DNA of 64,000 nucleotides from positions 1-64,000 of the forward strand of contig NZ_BCSW01000017.1 of assembly GCF_001571065.1 (NCBI RefSeq), in the 5' to 3' direction. Origin of the DNA: Dietzia cinnamea NBRC 102147. GTDB taxonomy: Bacteria > Actinomycetota > Actinomycetes > Mycobacteriales > Mycobacteriaceae. Position 1 is the stretch's first letter, and each line of letters begins with the position of its first letter. The position numbers were made by a program, and so were the translations under genes. Below are positions 1 through 20,177 of this stretch, one piece after another. The notes beneath the pieces were generated by a model, which did not search any database, was not told the DNA's origin, and saw nothing but the letters and a program-made list of their open reading frames with translations.

Positions 1-41
1 ACATCCGGGGTGATCACCGCCCCTTTCGAGGGAACTCCTCC

Positions 42-70
42 AGCTTAGCGGACCCGCTTCACCGTGTCAA
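42..70 (-). promoter_or_regulatory. Strong SigA-type promoter facing out of the left edge
   Basis: Read on the minus strand, this site has a perfect -35 hexamer TTGACA (70-65), a 17-base spacer and a -10 hexamer TAAGCT (47-42). Transcription would start near base 35 and leave the window. No reading frame follows inside the window. In related actinobacteria an rRNA operon often lies downstream of tyrS, and the consensus quality fits a stable-RNA promoter. That identity is inference, because the transcribed gene lies outside the window. Confidence 0.6.
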
Positions 71-211
71 ACCCGGCTGGGCCCTCCCGCTTCGCGGAGG
101 CTGTCTCCTCGGGCGGCTCGGGCCTCTCGGTCCGCGCCGCTCTCGGCGACGTCCAATAAGTTACGCAGGTGTGAACGGAAACGCAAACCCGCAGGTCAAG
201 CCAGCTAACGA

Positions 212-243
212 ACGATGGCGTCGGCGAGAGCCGACGCCATCGT
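212..243 (-). terminator. Terminator of tyrS
   Basis: A perfect 14-bp inverted repeat (212-225 with 230-243) encloses a 4-base loop GAGA. It lies 17 bases beyond the tyrS stop codon. The sequence after it on the minus strand is only mildly T-rich, as is common for actinobacterial terminators. It separates tyrS from the promoter at 42-70. Confidence 0.75.
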
Positions 244-259
244 CGTACGCAGGGGCTGA

Positions 260-1540
260 TCAGCTGATGCGGACGCCCGCGAAGCTCTTCTTGCCACGCC
301 GCAGGACCAACCATTTGCCGTGGAGGAGATCACCGGAGGACGGCGTCCACTCCGGGTCCGAGACCCGCTCGTTGTTGACGTACGCGCCCCCCTCACCGAC
401 CGCACGGCGGGCGGCACCCTTGCTCTCGCTCAGCCCGGAGGCGACGAGCAGGTCGACGATGGTCGTAGGGCTGCCCGGGGCGATCTCCACCGCGCCGGCG
501 TCCTCGAGCGCCGCCGCCAGAGTCGCCTCGTCGAGCCCGTCGAGCTCGCCGCGGCCGAACAGGGCCTGCGCGGCGGCCTGGACGGATTCCGTCGCGGCCA
601 CGCCGTGCACGAGCGTCGTCATCTCCTCGGCGAGGCGCTTCTGCGCCGCGCGCAGGTGGGGCTTGTCGCGGGTCGACGCCTCGAGCTCGTCGATCTCCTC
701 ACGCTCGAGGAAGGAGAACCACCGTAGGTAGCGCACGACGTCGGCGTCGGCGGTGTTGAGGAAGTACTGGTACCAGGTGTACGGGCTCGTCATGGACGGA
801 TCCAGCCACAGACTGCCGCCGCCGGTGGACTTGCCGAACTTCTTCCCGTCGGCAGAAGTCACGAGGGGGACCGTCATCGCGTGGACCGTCTCGCCGTCCA
901 CCCGCCGGTTGAGGTCGACACCGCCGATGATGTTCCCCCACTGGTCGGATCCACCCAGCTGCAGTGTGCACCCCATGTTGCGGCGCAACTGCAGGAAGTC
1001 GTTTGCCTGCAGCAGCATGTAGGAGAATTCGGTGAACGAGATGCCCTCGCCCTCGAGGCGACGCTTGACGGTGTCGCGCCCGAGCATCGTGTTGAGCGAG
1101 AAGTGCTTACCGACGTCGCGCAGGAACTCGATGACCGTCATGTGCCCGGTCCACTGCATGTTGTTCACCACCCGCGCACCGGTGGGTCCCTCGGTGAGGT
1201 CGACGAACAATTCCAACTGGCCGGCGATCCGCTCGGTCCACTCCGCGACGGTGTCGGAGGTGTTCATGACCCGCTCCCCCACCTCGCGGGGGTCGCCGAT
1301 CATCCCTGTGGCGCCGCCGGCGAGGACGATGGGCCGGTGCCCGGCCAGCTGGAACCGGCGCAGGGTCAGCAACGGGATGAGGTGCCCGGCATGCAGACTC
1401 GGACCGGTCGGGTCGAACCCACAGTAGAGAGAGACCGTCCCCGCGTCGAGGTGGGCGCGAAGCGCCTCCAGGTCGGTCGACTGGGCGATCAGCCCACGCC
1501 ACTGCAGTTCATCGAGGATGTCGTTGGTCACGACCGTCAT
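260..1540 (-). CDS. tyrS: Tyrosyl-tRNA synthetase
   Basis: Charges tRNA-Tyr with tyrosine in the cytoplasm. The 426-residue protein is a complete class Ic synthetase. It has the HIGH-type motif HAGH at 50-53, the KMSKS-type loop KFGKS at 234-238, the GSDQWGN substrate motif near 197-203, and a C-terminal S4 RNA-binding domain ending near residue 420. Its start codon overlaps the stop of the upstream glycosylase gene by four bases, so it is probably translated from the tail of the arg transcript. A terminator follows at 212-243. Confidence 0.97.
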   Translation of the reverse strand: MTVVTNDILDELQWRGLIAQSTDLEALRAHLDAGTVSLYCGFDPTGPSLHAGHLIPLLTLRRFQLAGHRPIVLAGGATGMIGDPREVGERVMNTSDTVAEWTERIAGQLELFVDLTEGPTGARVVNNMQWTGHMTVIEFLRDVGKHFSLNTMLGRDTVKRRLEGEGISFTEFSYMLLQANDFLQLRRNMGCTLQLGGSDQWGNIIGGVDLNRRVDGETVHAMTVPLVTSADGKKFGKSTGGGSLWLDPSMTSPYTWYQYFLNTADADVVRYLRWFSFLEREEIDELEASTRDKPHLRAAQKRLAEEMTTLVHGVAATESVQAAAQALFGRGELDGLDEATLAAALEDAGAVEIAPGSPTTIVDLLVASGLSESKGAARRAVGEGGAYVNNERVSDPEWTPSSGDLLHGKWLVLRRGKKSFAGVRIS

Positions 1541-2250
1541 TGTCCCCCATCGGTGCGACCGGCCACCACGGGGCGGGTGACCTGCGGTGCGCGTGGGCTC
1601 CGCCGATAGGCGGAGACCTCCCGCGCGCCGGCGAGCCAGAACCGCCAGGGCCGGTCCGCCTCGCGGGAGACCCCCACGCGCGGACCGGAGCGGATGTGGT
1701 CGTCGGGGACCGGCTCGGGTCGGAACCTGATCGACGACGAGGGGTCCAACACATTGGTGCCCCGCATCGACAGATCGATGCCGAGCGTGCGTCCGAGGTT
1801 GCCGGGGCCTCGGGCGGTGCGTTCCACCGGGATGCCGGGCCGGCGGGTCTCCACGGTCTCGTGACCGCCCACGACGCGGGCCGCCCGGAGGAGCACACCC
1901 CCTCCCTCACCCCGAGGTCGGCAGGTGATGTTCACGCACTGGTGCAACCCGTGGCTCAGGTAGACGTACAGGTGACCGGCGTCGCCGAACATCACCTCGT
2001 TGCGGGCCGTGCGACCCGGCCACGTGTGGGCCGCCGCGTCAGGAAACGCCGAGTCGGCGGGTCCGCCGTACGCCTCGACCTCCATGACGCGCACCGAGAC
2101 CGTGTCGTGTGTGAGGATCCCGCCGAGAAGTAGCCGCGCCGCCTCGTCCGGGGACGAGGCGCGCAGCAACTCCCGGAACCGCTCGCCACCCGTCTCGTAG
2201 CCACCGGTGTCGTCGCGGTCGGCCCGGGGCGCGCCCGCCAGCGGACTCAC
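1537..2250 (-). CDS. mpg: 3-methyladenine DNA glycosylase (AAG/MPG family)
   Basis: Base-excision repair enzyme that removes alkylated purines such as 3-methyladenine and hypoxanthine. The 237-residue protein shows the AAG fold signatures: the segment [14 protein letters not shown], whose Glu59 matches the catalytic Glu of human AAG, followed by a [16 protein letters not shown] core and a [12 protein letters not shown] segment. The GTG start at 2250 overlaps the stop of the Trm112-like gene (GTGA), and its own stop overlaps tyrS. It therefore sits inside a translationally coupled chain between argH and tyrS. This location for the family is common in mycobacteria. Confidence 0.92.
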   Translation of the reverse strand: MSPLAGAPRADRDDTGGYETGGERFRELLRASSPDEAARLLLGGILTHDTVSVRVMEVEAYGGPADSAFPDAAAHTWPGRTARNEVMFGDAGHLYVYLSHGLHQCVNITCRPRGEGGGVLLRAARVVGGHETVETRRPGIPVERTARGPGNLGRTLGIDLSMRGTNVLDPSSSIRFRPEPVPDDHIRSGPRVGVSREADRPWRFWLAGAREVSAYRRSPRAPQVTRPVVAGRTDGGQ

Positions 2251-2468
2251 TCCGCGGGCGTGCCGCCCGACCGGGCGACGAGATCCGCGTGCTCGGCGTC
2301 GTCGACCTGCCGGGACTCGTCGACCAGCAGGACGGGGATGCCGTCCTCGATCCGGTAGGCCCGGCGCAGACGCGGGTTGTACAGCGTCTCCCCGTCGATC
2401 AGGAGGAGGGGGCCCTTGTCCTCAGGACAGGCGAGGATCTCGAGCAGACGTGCGTCGATGACGGACAT
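2247..2468 (-). CDS. Trm112-like / UPF0434 small protein
   Basis: A 73-residue protein with the family pattern LLEILACPEDKGPLLL near the N terminus, then YRIEDGIPVLL. Trm112 proteins of eukaryotes and archaea activate methyltransferases. The bacterial relatives are short, conserved and mostly uncharacterised, so no reaction is assigned. The ATG at 2468 was chosen because it lies just after the argH stop, with purine-rich sequence (GGGTGAGAG) upstream. A start 18 bases earlier would add six residues that look unlike the family. Confidence 0.85.
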   Translation of the reverse strand: MSVIDARLLEILACPEDKGPLLLIDGETLYNPRLRRAYRIEDGIPVLLVDESRQVDDAEHADLVARSGGTPAE

Positions 2469-2473
2469 GACTC

Positions 2474-5127
<2,654 letters not shown>

Positions 5128-5192
5128 GGTGTTCTCCTTGGTGTGTGCTGTGGGTTTGTGGGTCTGTGGGTGCGGGTGTGCGGGTCGCGGGG
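5128..5192 (-). other. C/A-rich spacer between argR and argG
   Basis: As mRNA this 65-base spacer is rich in C and A and poor in G and U, built from repeats such as CCCACAGACCCACAAACCCA. It should be nearly unstructured. Such composition fits a Rho-loading tract or a ribosome standby region. No hairpin or ARG-box-like palindrome is visible in it. Function is inference only. Confidence 0.4.
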
Positions 5193-7844
<2,652 letters not shown>

Positions 7845-7848
<4 letters not shown>

Positions 7849-8780
7849 GCGTTGTCTCCTGCCGGTATCCGGGTCTCGTGATCGCCCTCGGTCACCATCG
7901 TCCCGATGCCGCCCTCGGTGAGGATCTCCAGCAGCACGGAGTGCTCGACACGGCCGTCGATGACGTGGGCGGCGCGCACGCCGCCCTGCACGGCGCGCAG
8001 GCAGGCCTCCATCTTGGGGACCATTCCGCTCTCCAGTGACGGGAGCAGGCGCTCCAGGGGCCGGGTGCCCAGATGGGTCACCAGCGAGGAACGATCGGGC
8101 CAGTCCGTGTACAGCCCCTCGACGTCGGTGAGGACGACGAGCTTCTCCGCCTCCAGGGCCGAGGCGAGCGCACCCGCGGCGGAGTCGGCGTTGATGTTGT
8201 GGACGGTCCCGTCGGCATCGGGGGCGATGGTCGAGACCACGGGGATCCGTCCGGCCTCTATCAGGTCGAGCACCGCGCGCGGGTCGACGGATTCGACGTC
8301 GCCGACGAGCCCGATGTCGGTGGGCCGACCGTCGACCATCGCGGTACGCCGGACGGCGGTGAACAGGCCGGCGTCCTCGCCGGAGATGCCGACCGCGTAC
8401 GGACCGTGCGCGTTGATCAGGCCGACGAGTTCACGCCCGACCTGCCCGAACAGCACCATCCGCACCACGTCCATCACCTCGGGGGTGGTGACCCGGAACC
8501 CGCCGCGGAACTCCCCCTCCATCCCGAGCCGCGCGAGCATCGACGTGATCTGCGGGCCCCCGCCGTGGACCACGACGGGCTTGAGCCCGCAGGTGCGCAG
8601 GAAGACCATGTCGGCGGCGAAGGCCTTTTTGAGCTCGTCGTCGATCATGGCGTTGCCGCCGTACTTCACCACGACGATCTTGTCGTGGAACTTCTGCAGC
8701 CACGGCAGCGCCTCGGCGAGAACGTGCGCGCGGACGAACGGCGTCAGTTCGGTGGACCCGTCGTTCATCGCTGTGGTCAT
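7845..8780 (-). CDS. argB: Acetylglutamate kinase
   Basis: Phosphorylates N-acetylglutamate, usually the arginine-sensitive step of the pathway. The 311-residue amino-acid kinase shows the nucleotide-binding lysine segment VVKYGGNAM near 37-45 and VVHGGGPQI near 70-78. The N-terminal helix (residues 15-30) is the segment that builds the hexamer in arginine-inhibited enzymes, so feedback inhibition is likely. It starts one base after the stop of protein X and overlaps argD by four bases. Confidence 0.97.
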
Positions 8781-8781
8781 G

Positions 8782-10358
<1,577 letters not shown>

Positions 10359-11186
10359 TCAGGCCCCCAGCTGTCGCCGTCCCCCCGCGAACCGCCGCTG
10401 CCCCAGGTCCACCGAGCCGCCCACCCGTCGCCCCTCCTCTATTCCGGACATACCGACCCGTCGGCGGGTGCCGCGCACCGCGGTCGGGAACCGGCGGCGC
10501 AGCTCCGCGTCCGCCCGCTGGGCGTCCGACCGGAGGACGATCCCCGCCCCGGCCGCGTCCCGGCTCTCGGCGACGGCGCCCTGCTCCGCGGCTTCCAGCC
10601 GCCGGCCGACCTCGAAGGCGAACCCGGTCATGAACGACTTGCGATGGGTGACGGCGGAGACGCCGGGCGCCGGGCGCTGGCGGGCCGCCGCGGCGAGCAT
10701 CACCCCGGTCAACGCGCCGGCCAGCATGCCCACCCGCTCGACGTGCCGACGGACCCCGACGATATGGACGACGCGCGTGTTGTCCCCGCGCACGGCGGTG
10801 ACGGCCCGGCAGTGCATCGCCGACGCGAGTGCGGCGACGAGGCCCACCTGGTCGGGCTGATAGCTGCCCGAGACCACGTGGTCGAGCACGGTCACCTCCG
10901 CCGCGGTGGTGTCGGGACCCGTGCGCGCCAGCGCCTCGTCGACGCCGTACTTGGCGAGAAGTGCGTAGGCGCGCTCGAGGAGCACGTCCGCCTCCGGCGT
11001 GCCGGCCACGCTCTCGGCCTTGGCGAAGAGCTTGCGCACCCGGTCCAGCGCCTTCTCGGGTGGCGGGGCGTCGTCGCGGCCGCGCGGGCCCGCACCATGC
11101 GGGTCGCGGTCGTCCGCTCCGCGCCGGTCGCGGTCGCTCCCGTGGCGCTGGTCGTCATGCGAGGAGGTGGCGTGAGAGGCGTTCAT
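10359..11186 (-). CDS. DUF2786 domain protein
   Basis: A 275-residue protein. The first 40 residues are rich in His, Asp, Arg and Gly and look disordered. Residues around 44-85 (KALDRVRKLFAKAESV, then ADVLLERAYALLAKYGVDEALA) match DUF2786. The rest resembles the conserved C-terminal part of actinobacterial DUF2786 proteins, with HIVGVRRHVERVGML and a THRKSFMTGFAFEVGRRL segment. No enzymatic role is established. The ATG at 11186 was chosen for its AGGAGC ribosome binding site. It ends ten bases before the ARG boxes. Confidence 0.85.
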   Translation of the reverse strand: MNASHATSSHDDQRHGSDRDRRGADDRDPHGAGPRGRDDAPPPEKALDRVRKLFAKAESVAGTPEADVLLERAYALLAKYGVDEALARTGPDTTAAEVTVLDHVVSGSYQPDQVGLVAALASAMHCRAVTAVRGDNTRVVHIVGVRRHVERVGMLAGALTGVMLAAAARQRPAPGVSAVTHRKSFMTGFAFEVGRRLEAAEQGAVAESRDAAGAGIVLRSDAQRADAELRRRFPTAVRGTRRRVGMSGIEEGRRVGGSVDLGQRRFAGGRRQLGA

Positions 11187-11288
11187 GGTCTGCTCCTGGT
11201 CGTCTCGGCTGTCAGTCGGGACGGATGCTCGCACACGTGTACGACACCGACGGCGGCCGCGCCTCGGCCGGAGCAACCGTGCCCGACG

Positions 11289-11306
11289 TCCGGGGCGACC
11301 CCCGGA
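11289..11306 (-). terminator. Hairpin after thiD
   Basis: A perfect 7-bp GC stem (11289-11295 with 11300-11306) with a 4-base loop lies 5 bases past the thiD stop on the minus strand. No T-tract follows. It probably marks the end of the pheS-pheT-thiD transcript. Confidence 0.5.
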
Positions 11307-11311
11307 GACGC

Positions 11312-12136
11312 TCAGCGGTGCAGGAACCAGGTGTGGTCGAGCGGCCCGGATCCGCGGCCCACCTCGAGTGCGAGCCCACCGTGCAGCGCCCCGTCCATCC
11401 ACGGCCGGACGCGGCGGTAGGCCGCCTCCCAGTCCGGCACGCCGACACGGGCGGTGGCCAGGGCCGAGGACAACGAGCATCCGGTGCCGTGCGTGTGCGG
11501 GGTGTCGACCCGCACGAACGGCAGGCGGAGCGTGGTCCGCCTGCCGCCCTCGGTCTCGACGAGGACGTCCTCGGCGCTGCCGTCCTCGAGGTCGCCGGTG
11601 GTGGCGAGCACCGCGCAGCCGGTCTGCTCGTGAACGAGTTCGGCCTGACCGACGATGGTCTCGATGTCCGTGGCGCTCGTCTCGCCGCACAGGACGGCGA
11701 GCTCGGGGACGTTCGGCGTGACAAGGTCCGCGAGGGGTACCAGGTCACGGAGCCTGTGCGCGGCGTCGTCACTGGCCAGCTGGCCACCGGTGGTGGCGAC
11801 CATGACCGGGTCGAGGACGACGTGCGGAGGACGACGACGACGAAGCCAGTCCCCGACCGCCTCGACGAGGCCCGCCTCACCGAGCATGCCGATCTTGACG
11901 GCGTCGATCACCACGTCCTCGGCCACGGCGTCGAGCTGGGCGATGACAGTCTCGGGCGGCACGGCGTGCACCCCGGTGACGCCGACGGTGTTCTGGACGG
12001 TGACCGCGGTGACGGCGCCCATCCCGTACCCGCCCATCGCGGCGACCGCCTTGACGTCCGCGAGCAGACCCGCGCCGCCGGACGGGTCGGTGCCCGCGAT
12101 GCACAGCACCCTCGGTGCCCGGACCCTGTCAGCCAC
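11312..12136 (-). CDS. thiD: Hydroxymethylpyrimidine/phosphomethylpyrimidine kinase
   Basis: Phosphorylates HMP and HMP-P in thiamine synthesis. The 274-residue ribokinase-fold protein starts with CIAGTDPSGGAGLLADVKA, the ThiD signature, and carries the anion-hole region HGTGCSLSSALAT near 225-237. The GTG start at 12136 lies within the end of pheT (eight-base overlap), so it is coupled to pheT. No other thiamine gene is nearby. Confidence 0.94.
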   Translation of the reverse strand: MADRVRAPRVLCIAGTDPSGGAGLLADVKAVAAMGGYGMGAVTAVTVQNTVGVTGVHAVPPETVIAQLDAVAEDVVIDAVKIGMLGEAGLVEAVGDWLRRRRPPHVVLDPVMVATTGGQLASDDAAHRLRDLVPLADLVTPNVPELAVLCGETSATDIETIVGQAELVHEQTGCAVLATTGDLEDGSAEDVLVETEGGRRTTLRLPFVRVDTPHTHGTGCSLSSALATARVGVPDWEAAYRRVRPWMDGALHGGLALEVGRGSGPLDHTWFLHR

Positions 12137-14618
12137 GCAGAACCGCCCCCACGGCCTTCTCCGCGGCCTCGACGGCCGCGCTGCGCCAGGTGCTCGCCTC
12201 GTCCTCGGTGAGCGTGCGGTCGGCGGCGCGGAACGTCAGCGCATACGCCAGGGACTTGCGGCCCTCGCCGAGCTGGGCGCCGGTGTAGACGTCGAACAGG
12301 CGCACGCTCTCGAGCAGCTCCCCGCCCCCCGAGCGCAGCGCGGACTCGACGTCCGCGGCTGGCACCGAGGCGTCCACCACGAGAGCGACGTCCTGGTTCA
12401 CCGCCGGGTACGCCGAGATCGTCGGGGCCGGCAGGACCTCACGGACACCGATCGCGGTGAGGTCGAGTTCCACGGCGCAGGTCCGGGCCGGCACTCCGAG
12501 TCGCTCGCACGCCGCCGGGTGCAGTTCGCCGGCGTGCCCGACGACGACCGAGTCGACGAGCACCTCCACACAGCGGCCCGGGTGCCAGGGCGCGCACTCC
12601 GCCGCCCGGACACGCACCTCGGCACCGAGCGTACGACCGACGATCCTCGCCGCCTCCACCGCGTCGAGGGCGTCGGCCTCCCGGCCCGGGCCGAAGTGCC
12701 CGGCCGGCTCGCGCTTGCCGGTGTACAACGCAGCGACGTGCAGCGGCTGCTCGGGCAGCGAGGCGCTCAGCCGCTCGCGCTCCTCCGGGGTGGGCTCGCG
12801 GTCGACCGGCAGCATCTCCACCGGCGCGGTTGTGGGCGTACGGAACGACACCTGCGCGACCGAGAACAGCGCGAGGTCGCGAGTCCCCCGGGTGATGTTG
12901 CGGCGGGCGATCTCGACCAATGAGGGCAGCAGCGTGGTCGCGAGGTGCGACTTGTCGCTCTCGAGGGGGTTGACCACGGACATCGTGTTGCGGCGCTCGT
13001 CGTCGTCACCCAGTCCCATGTCGTCGAACACCGACGGATCACAGAACGGGGACGTCAGCACCTCCACGTGCCCGGCCGCGGCGAGGGCGTGACCGACGGC
13101 GCGTCGCCCACGCTGCTCGGCGGTCAGGCCCCGGCCCGCCGGGGCGGTGGGCAGCACCGACGGGATGTTCTCCAGCCCCTCCAGGCGCAGCACCTCCTCC
13201 ACGAGGTCGGCCGGCAGCGCGAGGTCGGGACGCCAGGTCGGCGGCGTGACCTCCAGCAGCACTGCGTCGTCACCGGCGACGGCGCAGCCGATCTGCTCCA
13301 GGCGCCTCCGGGCGGTCCCGGCCGGGTACCCGACGCCGGCCACGCGCGAGGGGCGGTCCGGGTCGAACGCGATCGTCGGCATGACCGGGGCGGACCCCAC
13401 GTCCGTGAGCGAGTCCTCGACCGTGCCGCCGGTGATCTCGGCGAGCAGGGTGGCCGCGCGGTCCAGGGCGGCGATCGAGGCCGCCGCGTCGACCCCGCGC
13501 TCGTAGCGCTTGCCGGCCTCACTCGGCAGCTTGTGACGGCGGATCGTCCGGAACACCGCGAGCGTGTCCCACACCGCGGCCTCCAACAGGACGTCGGTCG
13601 TCGTGTCCGAGACCTCGGTGGAGGCACCGCCCATGACGCCGGCCATCGAGATGGGGCCGGTCTCGTCGCAGATGACGACGTCCTCGGGGTCGAGGGTGCG
13701 CGTGACGTCGTCGAGCGTCACCAGGGTCTCCCCCGCCCGCGCACGACGCACAACGAGACCGCCCTGCACGCGGGCGGCGTCGAACGCGTGCATCGGGTGA
13801 CCGAGTTCGAGCATGACGTAGTTGGTGACGTCTACGGCCGGGGAGATCGGACGCACGCCCGAGAGCAACAGGCGGCGGGCCATCCACCACGGGGTGCGCG
13901 CGGCCGGGTCCACGCCCGTCACGCGACGCAGGGCGAACCGCCGGGCACCGGACTCGGCGGTCACCTCGAGCGGCCAGGCCTCCTTCTCCGACGGCAGCCC
14001 GAGCTCGACCGCCGGGTCGGCGAAATCCAGGTCGAACCCGCACGCCAGCTCGCGGGCCAGGCCGCGGGCAGACAGGCAGTAGCCCCGATCCGGCGTCACG
14101 TTGAGTTCGATCACGGTGTCCCGCTCGCCGGCGCCCGCGGCCAACACCGGGCCGGCGGGGTCCCCGGGCTCGGCGGTGCCCTCGGCGAGGACGATGATCC
14201 CGCTGTGGTCGGAGCCGATCCCCAGCTCGGAGGCCGAACAGATCATGCCCTCACTCGGCTTGCCGTAGGTCTTGCGCTTGCCGATCTCGAACCCGCCCGG
14301 CAGGACGGTGCCCGGTAGGGCGACGACGACCAGGTCGCCTTCCGCGAAGTTGCGGGCGCCGCACACGATCTGCTGCGGCTCGTCACCGCCCACGTCGACC
14401 AGACAGAAGCGGATGGGCTTCTTGAAGCCCTCGAGCTCCTCGATACTCGCGACCCGGCCGATCGTGAGCGGGCCGGTGATCTCGGGGAGCTGCTCCGGCT
14501 CGCCCTCCACCTCGAGGCCGACGCGAACGAACCCGGCGTCGAGCTCGGCGGGCGTCACGGACCAGCCGTCGTTGGCCCGCTGCAGGATCTCGGTCAACCA
14601 GGACTGCGCAATTCGCAC
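12129..14618 (-). CDS. pheT: Phenylalanyl-tRNA synthetase beta chain
   Basis: Large subunit of the alpha2-beta2 PheRS. At 829 residues it is full length. Domains in order: EMAP-type tRNA-binding OB fold (about 40-150, with VCGARNF and KTYGKPSEGMICS), the B3/B4 editing domain (about 210-380), B5 (about 400-475), the catalytic-like core, and the C-terminal ferredoxin-like anticodon-binding domain (about 735-829). The GTG at 14618 gives the family start VRIAQSWLTEIL and has a GAAGGA ribosome binding site. An upstream extension in the same frame is not family-like. Confidence 0.97.
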   Translation of the reverse strand: MRIAQSWLTEILQRANDGWSVTPAELDAGFVRVGLEVEGEPEQLPEITGPLTIGRVASIEELEGFKKPIRFCLVDVGGDEPQQIVCGARNFAEGDLVVVALPGTVLPGGFEIGKRKTYGKPSEGMICSASELGIGSDHSGIIVLAEGTAEPGDPAGPVLAAGAGERDTVIELNVTPDRGYCLSARGLARELACGFDLDFADPAVELGLPSEKEAWPLEVTAESGARRFALRRVTGVDPAARTPWWMARRLLLSGVRPISPAVDVTNYVMLELGHPMHAFDAARVQGGLVVRRARAGETLVTLDDVTRTLDPEDVVICDETGPISMAGVMGGASTEVSDTTTDVLLEAAVWDTLAVFRTIRRHKLPSEAGKRYERGVDAAASIAALDRAATLLAEITGGTVEDSLTDVGSAPVMPTIAFDPDRPSRVAGVGYPAGTARRRLEQIGCAVAGDDAVLLEVTPPTWRPDLALPADLVEEVLRLEGLENIPSVLPTAPAGRGLTAEQRGRRAVGHALAAAGHVEVLTSPFCDPSVFDDMGLGDDDERRNTMSVVNPLESDKSHLATTLLPSLVEIARRNITRGTRDLALFSVAQVSFRTPTTAPVEMLPVDREPTPEERERLSASLPEQPLHVAALYTGKREPAGHFGPGREADALDAVEAARIVGRTLGAEVRVRAAECAPWHPGRCVEVLVDSVVVGHAGELHPAACERLGVPARTCAVELDLTAIGVREVLPAPTISAYPAVNQDVALVVDASVPAADVESALRSGGGELLESVRLFDVYTGAQLGEGRKSLAYALTFRAADRTLTEDEASTWRSAAVEAAEKAVGAVLRG

Positions 14619-14661
14619 TGTGGGGTCCTTCGTCTCAGTGTGGTGGGAGGGGTGCGGCGCG

Positions 14662-17611
<2,950 letters not shown>

Positions 17612-17615
<4 letters not shown>

Positions 17616-18484
17616 GCTCCCGCCTGCAGCCGGGAGCTGGTGTGCAGGCAGATGGACGCCGCAGTGACGATGTTCAGGCTCTCGGCGCGACCGCGGATGG
17701 GGATGCGAACCCGCAGGTCGGCGGCGACGGCGAGGTCAGTCGGCACGCCGTGGGCCTCGTTGCCGAAGATCCACGCGGTGGGAGCGGCGAGCACATCGTC
17801 GGCGCGTTCGATGTCGACCTCTCCGCCGGCGTCCGCGACGGCGACCTGCAGACCCGCCCGGTGGGCGCGACCGACGAGGTCGTCCTCGGCGATGCCGCGT
17901 ACCACGGGGAGGTGGAAGACACTCCCGGCCGAGGAACGGACGGCCTTGGGGTTCTCCGGGTCGACCGCTCCCTCGGTGAGCCACACGGCGTCGGCGCCGA
18001 GCGCGTCCGCGACACGGATGAGGGTACCGACGTTGCCCGGCTCGGCCAGTCCCTGACCGACCGCGACGAGGCGCGGCGAGGCGACCATGTCCGGCCCGTC
18101 GTTCGTCACCGCGGCGCGCGTGGTGGCGTCGGCGGCGGTTCGCGTGACGGAGCGGCAGACAGCGACGATCCCGGTCGGCGTGACGGTATCGGACAGCCCG
18201 CGGATGGCGCGGTCGGTCACCACGGACACCGGGACGCCGGCGGAGCGACCGGCGTCGATCAGGCCGCCGAACCGGTCGAGCGCCGCCTCGGTACAGAAGA
18301 GTTCGACGGCGGAGCCGGTGGCGAGCGCGGCCTCGACCGAGTTGGCGCCCTCGGCGAGGAAGCGGCCGGCCTTGCGCCGGGCAGCCGAGCGGTGGAGCTT
18401 GGATGCGGAAACGACCCGCGGGGTCCGTTCGGTGAACGGATCCGCGGGTCGCCCCGTGCCCTGGTCGGGCGGAGTGTTCGTCAA
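17612..18484 (-). CDS. SpoU-family (TrmH-like) rRNA/tRNA 2'-O-methyltransferase
   Basis: SAM-dependent methyltransferase of the SPOUT class, in the position of the tsnR-like gene next to rplT in mycobacteria. The 290-residue protein has an N-terminal RNA-binding segment (SAARRKAGRFLAEGANSVEAAL) and the three SpoU motifs: EPGNVGTLIRVADALGAD, WIFGNEAHGV and IPIRGRAESLNIVTAASICL. The RNA target is not known. The only plausible upstream start is TTG at 18484, ten bases after the rplT stop; the exact start is uncertain. Confidence 0.88.
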
Positions 18485-18494
18485 GTCGCGAGTG

Positions 18495-18875
18495 TCAGGC
18501 AGCCGGTGCGTTGACGTCGGCCGGCAGAGCCTTGCGTGCGACCTCGACCAGCGCCGTGAAGGCGGCCGGGTCGGTGACGGCGAGGTCGGCGAGCACCTTA
18601 CGGTCCACCTCAACGCCGGCGAGCTTGAGGCCCTGGACGAAGCGGTTGTAGGTCATGTCGTTGGCGCGGGCCGCGGCGTTGATCCGCGAGATCCACAGCT
18701 TCCGGAAGTCGCCCTTGCGCGCGCGACGATCGCGGTAGCTGTAGGTCATCGAGTGGAGCATCTGCTCCTTGGCCTTGCGGTACAGCCGTGAACGCTGCCC
18801 ACGGTAGCCCTTGGTGGACTCGAGTACGGTCCGACGCTTCTTCTGGGCGTTGACTGCCCTCTTCACGCGTGCCAC
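18495..18875 (-). CDS. rplT: Ribosomal protein L20
   Basis: Binds 23S rRNA early in 50S assembly. The 126-residue protein begins with the basic helix [20 protein letters not shown], typical of L20, and is full length. The start codon is GTG at 18875. It is third in the infC-rpmI-rplT operon. In other bacteria L20 or structured leaders autoregulate this operon. Confidence 0.98.
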   Translation of the reverse strand: MARVKRAVNAQKKRRTVLESTKGYRGQRSRLYRKAKEQMLHSMTYSYRDRRARKGDFRKLWISRINAAARANDMTYNRFVQGLKLAGVEVDRKVLADLAVTDPAAFTALVEVARKALPADVNAPAA

Positions 18876-18944
18876 TGGTCAATCCTCACTGGTCTGGGTC
18901 GGTCGCCTACGGGGCGACCGTGAATTACTGAAGGTAGGAGGGGC

Positions 18945-19139
18945 TCAGAGCCCGAGGAGCCGCTTGATGCGGGGCACGTCGGCCGGGGCGACGTCCGTGC
19001 GGCCGTCGAGGCGACGGGTGCGCTTGGTGGGCTTCTTCTCCATGATGTGGCGGCGGTTGGCCTGCTGGCGGACCAGCTTGCCGGTTCCGGTCTTCCGGAA
19101 GCGCTTGGCAGTGCCCTTGTGGGTCTTCATCTTCGGCAT
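18945..19139 (-). CDS. rpmI: Ribosomal protein L35
   Basis: Small basic protein of the 50S subunit, 64 residues, starting [18 protein letters not shown] as in the family. It lies between infC (94-base gap) and rplT (69-base gap). A GAGGAAG ribosome binding site precedes the ATG. The infC-rpmI gap holds short GC hairpins such as GGACG-CACGC-CGTCC, which could tune expression. Confidence 0.98.
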   Translation of the reverse strand: MPKMKTHKGTAKRFRKTGTGKLVRQQANRRHIMEKKPTKRTRRLDGRTDVAPADVPRIKRLLGL

Positions 19140-19233
19140 GATCGGTCTTCCTCACATGGTTCGGCCCGGAATGCCCGGTGGGGCCTCGGGTGTGCGGACG
19201 GCGTGCGTCCGTGGTCTTGTCGGCGCGGAGGGC

Positions 19234-19800
<567 letters not shown>

Positions 19801-20177
19801 GGGCCCTCCTCGGTAGTTACGGTGCTGGCGTCCGCGACCACTCACGTGGCCGCACAACCGCCCTCGAGGGGCCCCACGCTCGCCGGCCGTGGCCGGCGAA
19901 GCCGAGAAGGCCCCACGGCATGTCTACCGGGGGCCTCTCACTCCTCACCCGTCGACGAGAACACGTCCGCGATCACTCGCGGTACCCCTCGCCGGGGTGG
20001 TGACCATCAAACTGCCTCGCGGCGTCGGATGGTGGGAGATCGGGCTCCTCTTGGACGACGGAACCCGCGTCGTAGCGGGCTCCCACAGTCGGTGATGAAC
20101 TCTACCAGTTCCGGCCGTTGCCCCCAAACCGGTGTCGGTACACACGGCTCCGGGCGGTCCGTGGGACAGTAAACGGC
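19801..20177. promoter_or_regulatory. Divergent intergenic region with structured infC leader
   Basis: No gene is seen in these 377 bases. The infC side is strongly structured: a 7-bp stem (19908-19914 with 19930-19936), an 8-bp GC inverted repeat (19881-19888 with 19891-19898), and the palindrome CCCTCGAGGG (19861-19870). The sequence GGCCCCACG occurs twice (near 19870 and 19910), so alternative pairings are possible. This suggests an attenuator or protein-binding leader for the infC operon. No convincing promoter hexamer pair was found for either direction. Confidence 0.5.
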
